Assembly (NCBI GenBank): GCA_934101445.1
Contig: CAKORQ010000060.1
Span: forward strand, 1-6,257
Direction of reading: 5' to 3'
Source: an uncultured Bacilli bacterium
GTDB taxonomy: Bacteria > Bacillota_I > Bacilli_A > RF39 > UBA660
DNA length: 6,257 nt
In this document: positions 5,719 to 6,257 of the stretch, in pieces
How positions within the stretch are numbered: the stretch's first letter is position 1
Layout: the number at the start of each line of letters is the position of its first letter
The notes under the pieces: generated by a model
Database searches by the model: none
Seen by the model: the letters and a program-made list of their open reading frames with translations, nothing else
Told to the model about the DNA's origin: nothing
Program-made: the position numbers and the translations under genes

Positions 5719-6257
5719 TGAATGTTTCTTTAGAAAAAATCGAAATATTTAGAAAACTAGTTGCCGATAATTCTATTTATACGAAGCTATGCTCAAAAGA
5801 AGAAATAGAAATATTAAAAAAGCATTATAGTAAGCCAGTTTTTAAGCAGAAATATTTAAAGACTAAATCTAAGTATTTAAAAGTTGTTTTAAATTTTTAT
5901 AAAATGTATAATTTAAAATACAATGCAATTATTATGGCTAATATGAATAAAAATATTATCATGAAACCTGAAGGAAAAACTATTTCCCATTTAGATATTA
6001 ATAAAACTTTTATAAATACAAAAAATGATGATAGTGACTTGTTTCGGTTGATTCATGAGTTGGCCCATTTTGTTGATTTTAAGTTACATAAAGATATTAT
6101 TAATAGTAACGCTTACTACTGTTTTTTACCAGAGACCTTTAGTTTTTATATGGAAAAAGAGTTTATAAAACTAGTTGGTTTAAAGCATGAAAATGTTGTT
6201 AAAATTAGACAGAATAACCATTATCTAGCAATGCAAGAAAAACTAAATAATTTATTG
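5718..6257 (+). CDS. Putative HExxH zinc metallopeptidase, gluzincin-like (3'-truncated by window)
   Basis: An open frame runs from ATG 5718 to the window end, giving 180 residues without a stop. The start overlaps the pheT stop by one base (TAATG). Only a poor ribosome binding site (TTAGAGAT) lies upstream, so it is probably translated by coupling and co-transcribed under the Phe T-box. Residues 1-60 are Lys-rich and helical with nothing recognised. FRLIHELAHFVDF (109-121) contains HELAH (H113, E114, H117), the classic zinc-binding and catalytic helix of zincin peptidases. PETFSFYMEKEF (138-149) puts Glu139 22 residues after His117. This resembles the third-ligand helix of gluzincins, for example ETAST in M3 oligopeptidases. 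No signal peptide or membrane segment is visible, so it is probably cytosolic. The motif reading is strong; the family (M3-like or another peptidase-MA group) and the substrate are not determined. The spacing and the missing C-terminus leave doubt. Confidence 0.82.
   Translation, partial: MNVSLEKIEIFRKLVADNSIYTKLCSKEEIEILKKHYSKPVFKQKYLKTKSKYLKVVLNFYKMYNLKYNAIIMANMNKNIIMKPEGKTISHLDINKTFINTKNDDSDLFRLIHELAHFVDFKLHKDIINSNAYYCFLPETFSFYMEKEFIKLVGLKHENVVKIRQNNHYLAMQEKLNNLL

Overview
The window is very AT-rich DNA whose Trp codons are all TGG. Stop codons are TAA or TAG, and TGA is never needed as a sense codon, so the standard bacterial code fits. Three things point to a low-GC Firmicutes-type bacterium: AGGAG/AAAGGA ribosome binding sites, a classical Phe-specific T-box leader, and the proteins themselves. 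An uncultured Bacilli or Mollicutes-related gut lineage is my inference, not something the sequence proves.

Layout, left to right. Positions 1-201 hold the 3' end of a serine-tRNA ligase gene (serS, + strand), closed by an intrinsic terminator. A second hairpin facing the other way ends a convergent minus-strand gene at 302-1090. That gene encodes an uncharacterised 262-residue protein whose spaced His/Asp pattern recalls the zinc-dependent phospholipase C-like family. The intergenic stretch 1091-1426 contains a candidate promoter for each direction and a leader of about 200 nt with two mutually exclusive helices. Positions 1427-1930 (+) encode a divergent CinA C-terminal (PncC-like) amidohydrolase.

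The stretch 1931-2300 carries an extended -10 promoter and a T-box riboswitch with a UUC (Phe) specifier. This controls pheS (2301-3353), pheT (3346-5718, overlapping pheS by 8 nt) and a third cistron starting at 5718 on the TAATG junction. The third protein is cut by the window end after 180 residues. It has a HELAH zinc-peptidase motif and a downstream ETFSFYME segment, like gluzincin metallopeptidases.

Functionally, pheS and pheT make the two subunits of phenylalanyl-tRNA synthetase. They are induced through the T-box when tRNA-Phe is uncharged. The metallopeptidase-like cistron appears to be translationally coupled to pheT and so would share that control. The main points worth a second look are the unnamed peptidase in the Phe T-box operon, the switch-like leader before the CinA-like gene, the altered motifs of that CinA-like protein, and the minus-strand metalloprotein candidate. 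I see no IS elements, CRISPR, tRNA or rRNA genes.
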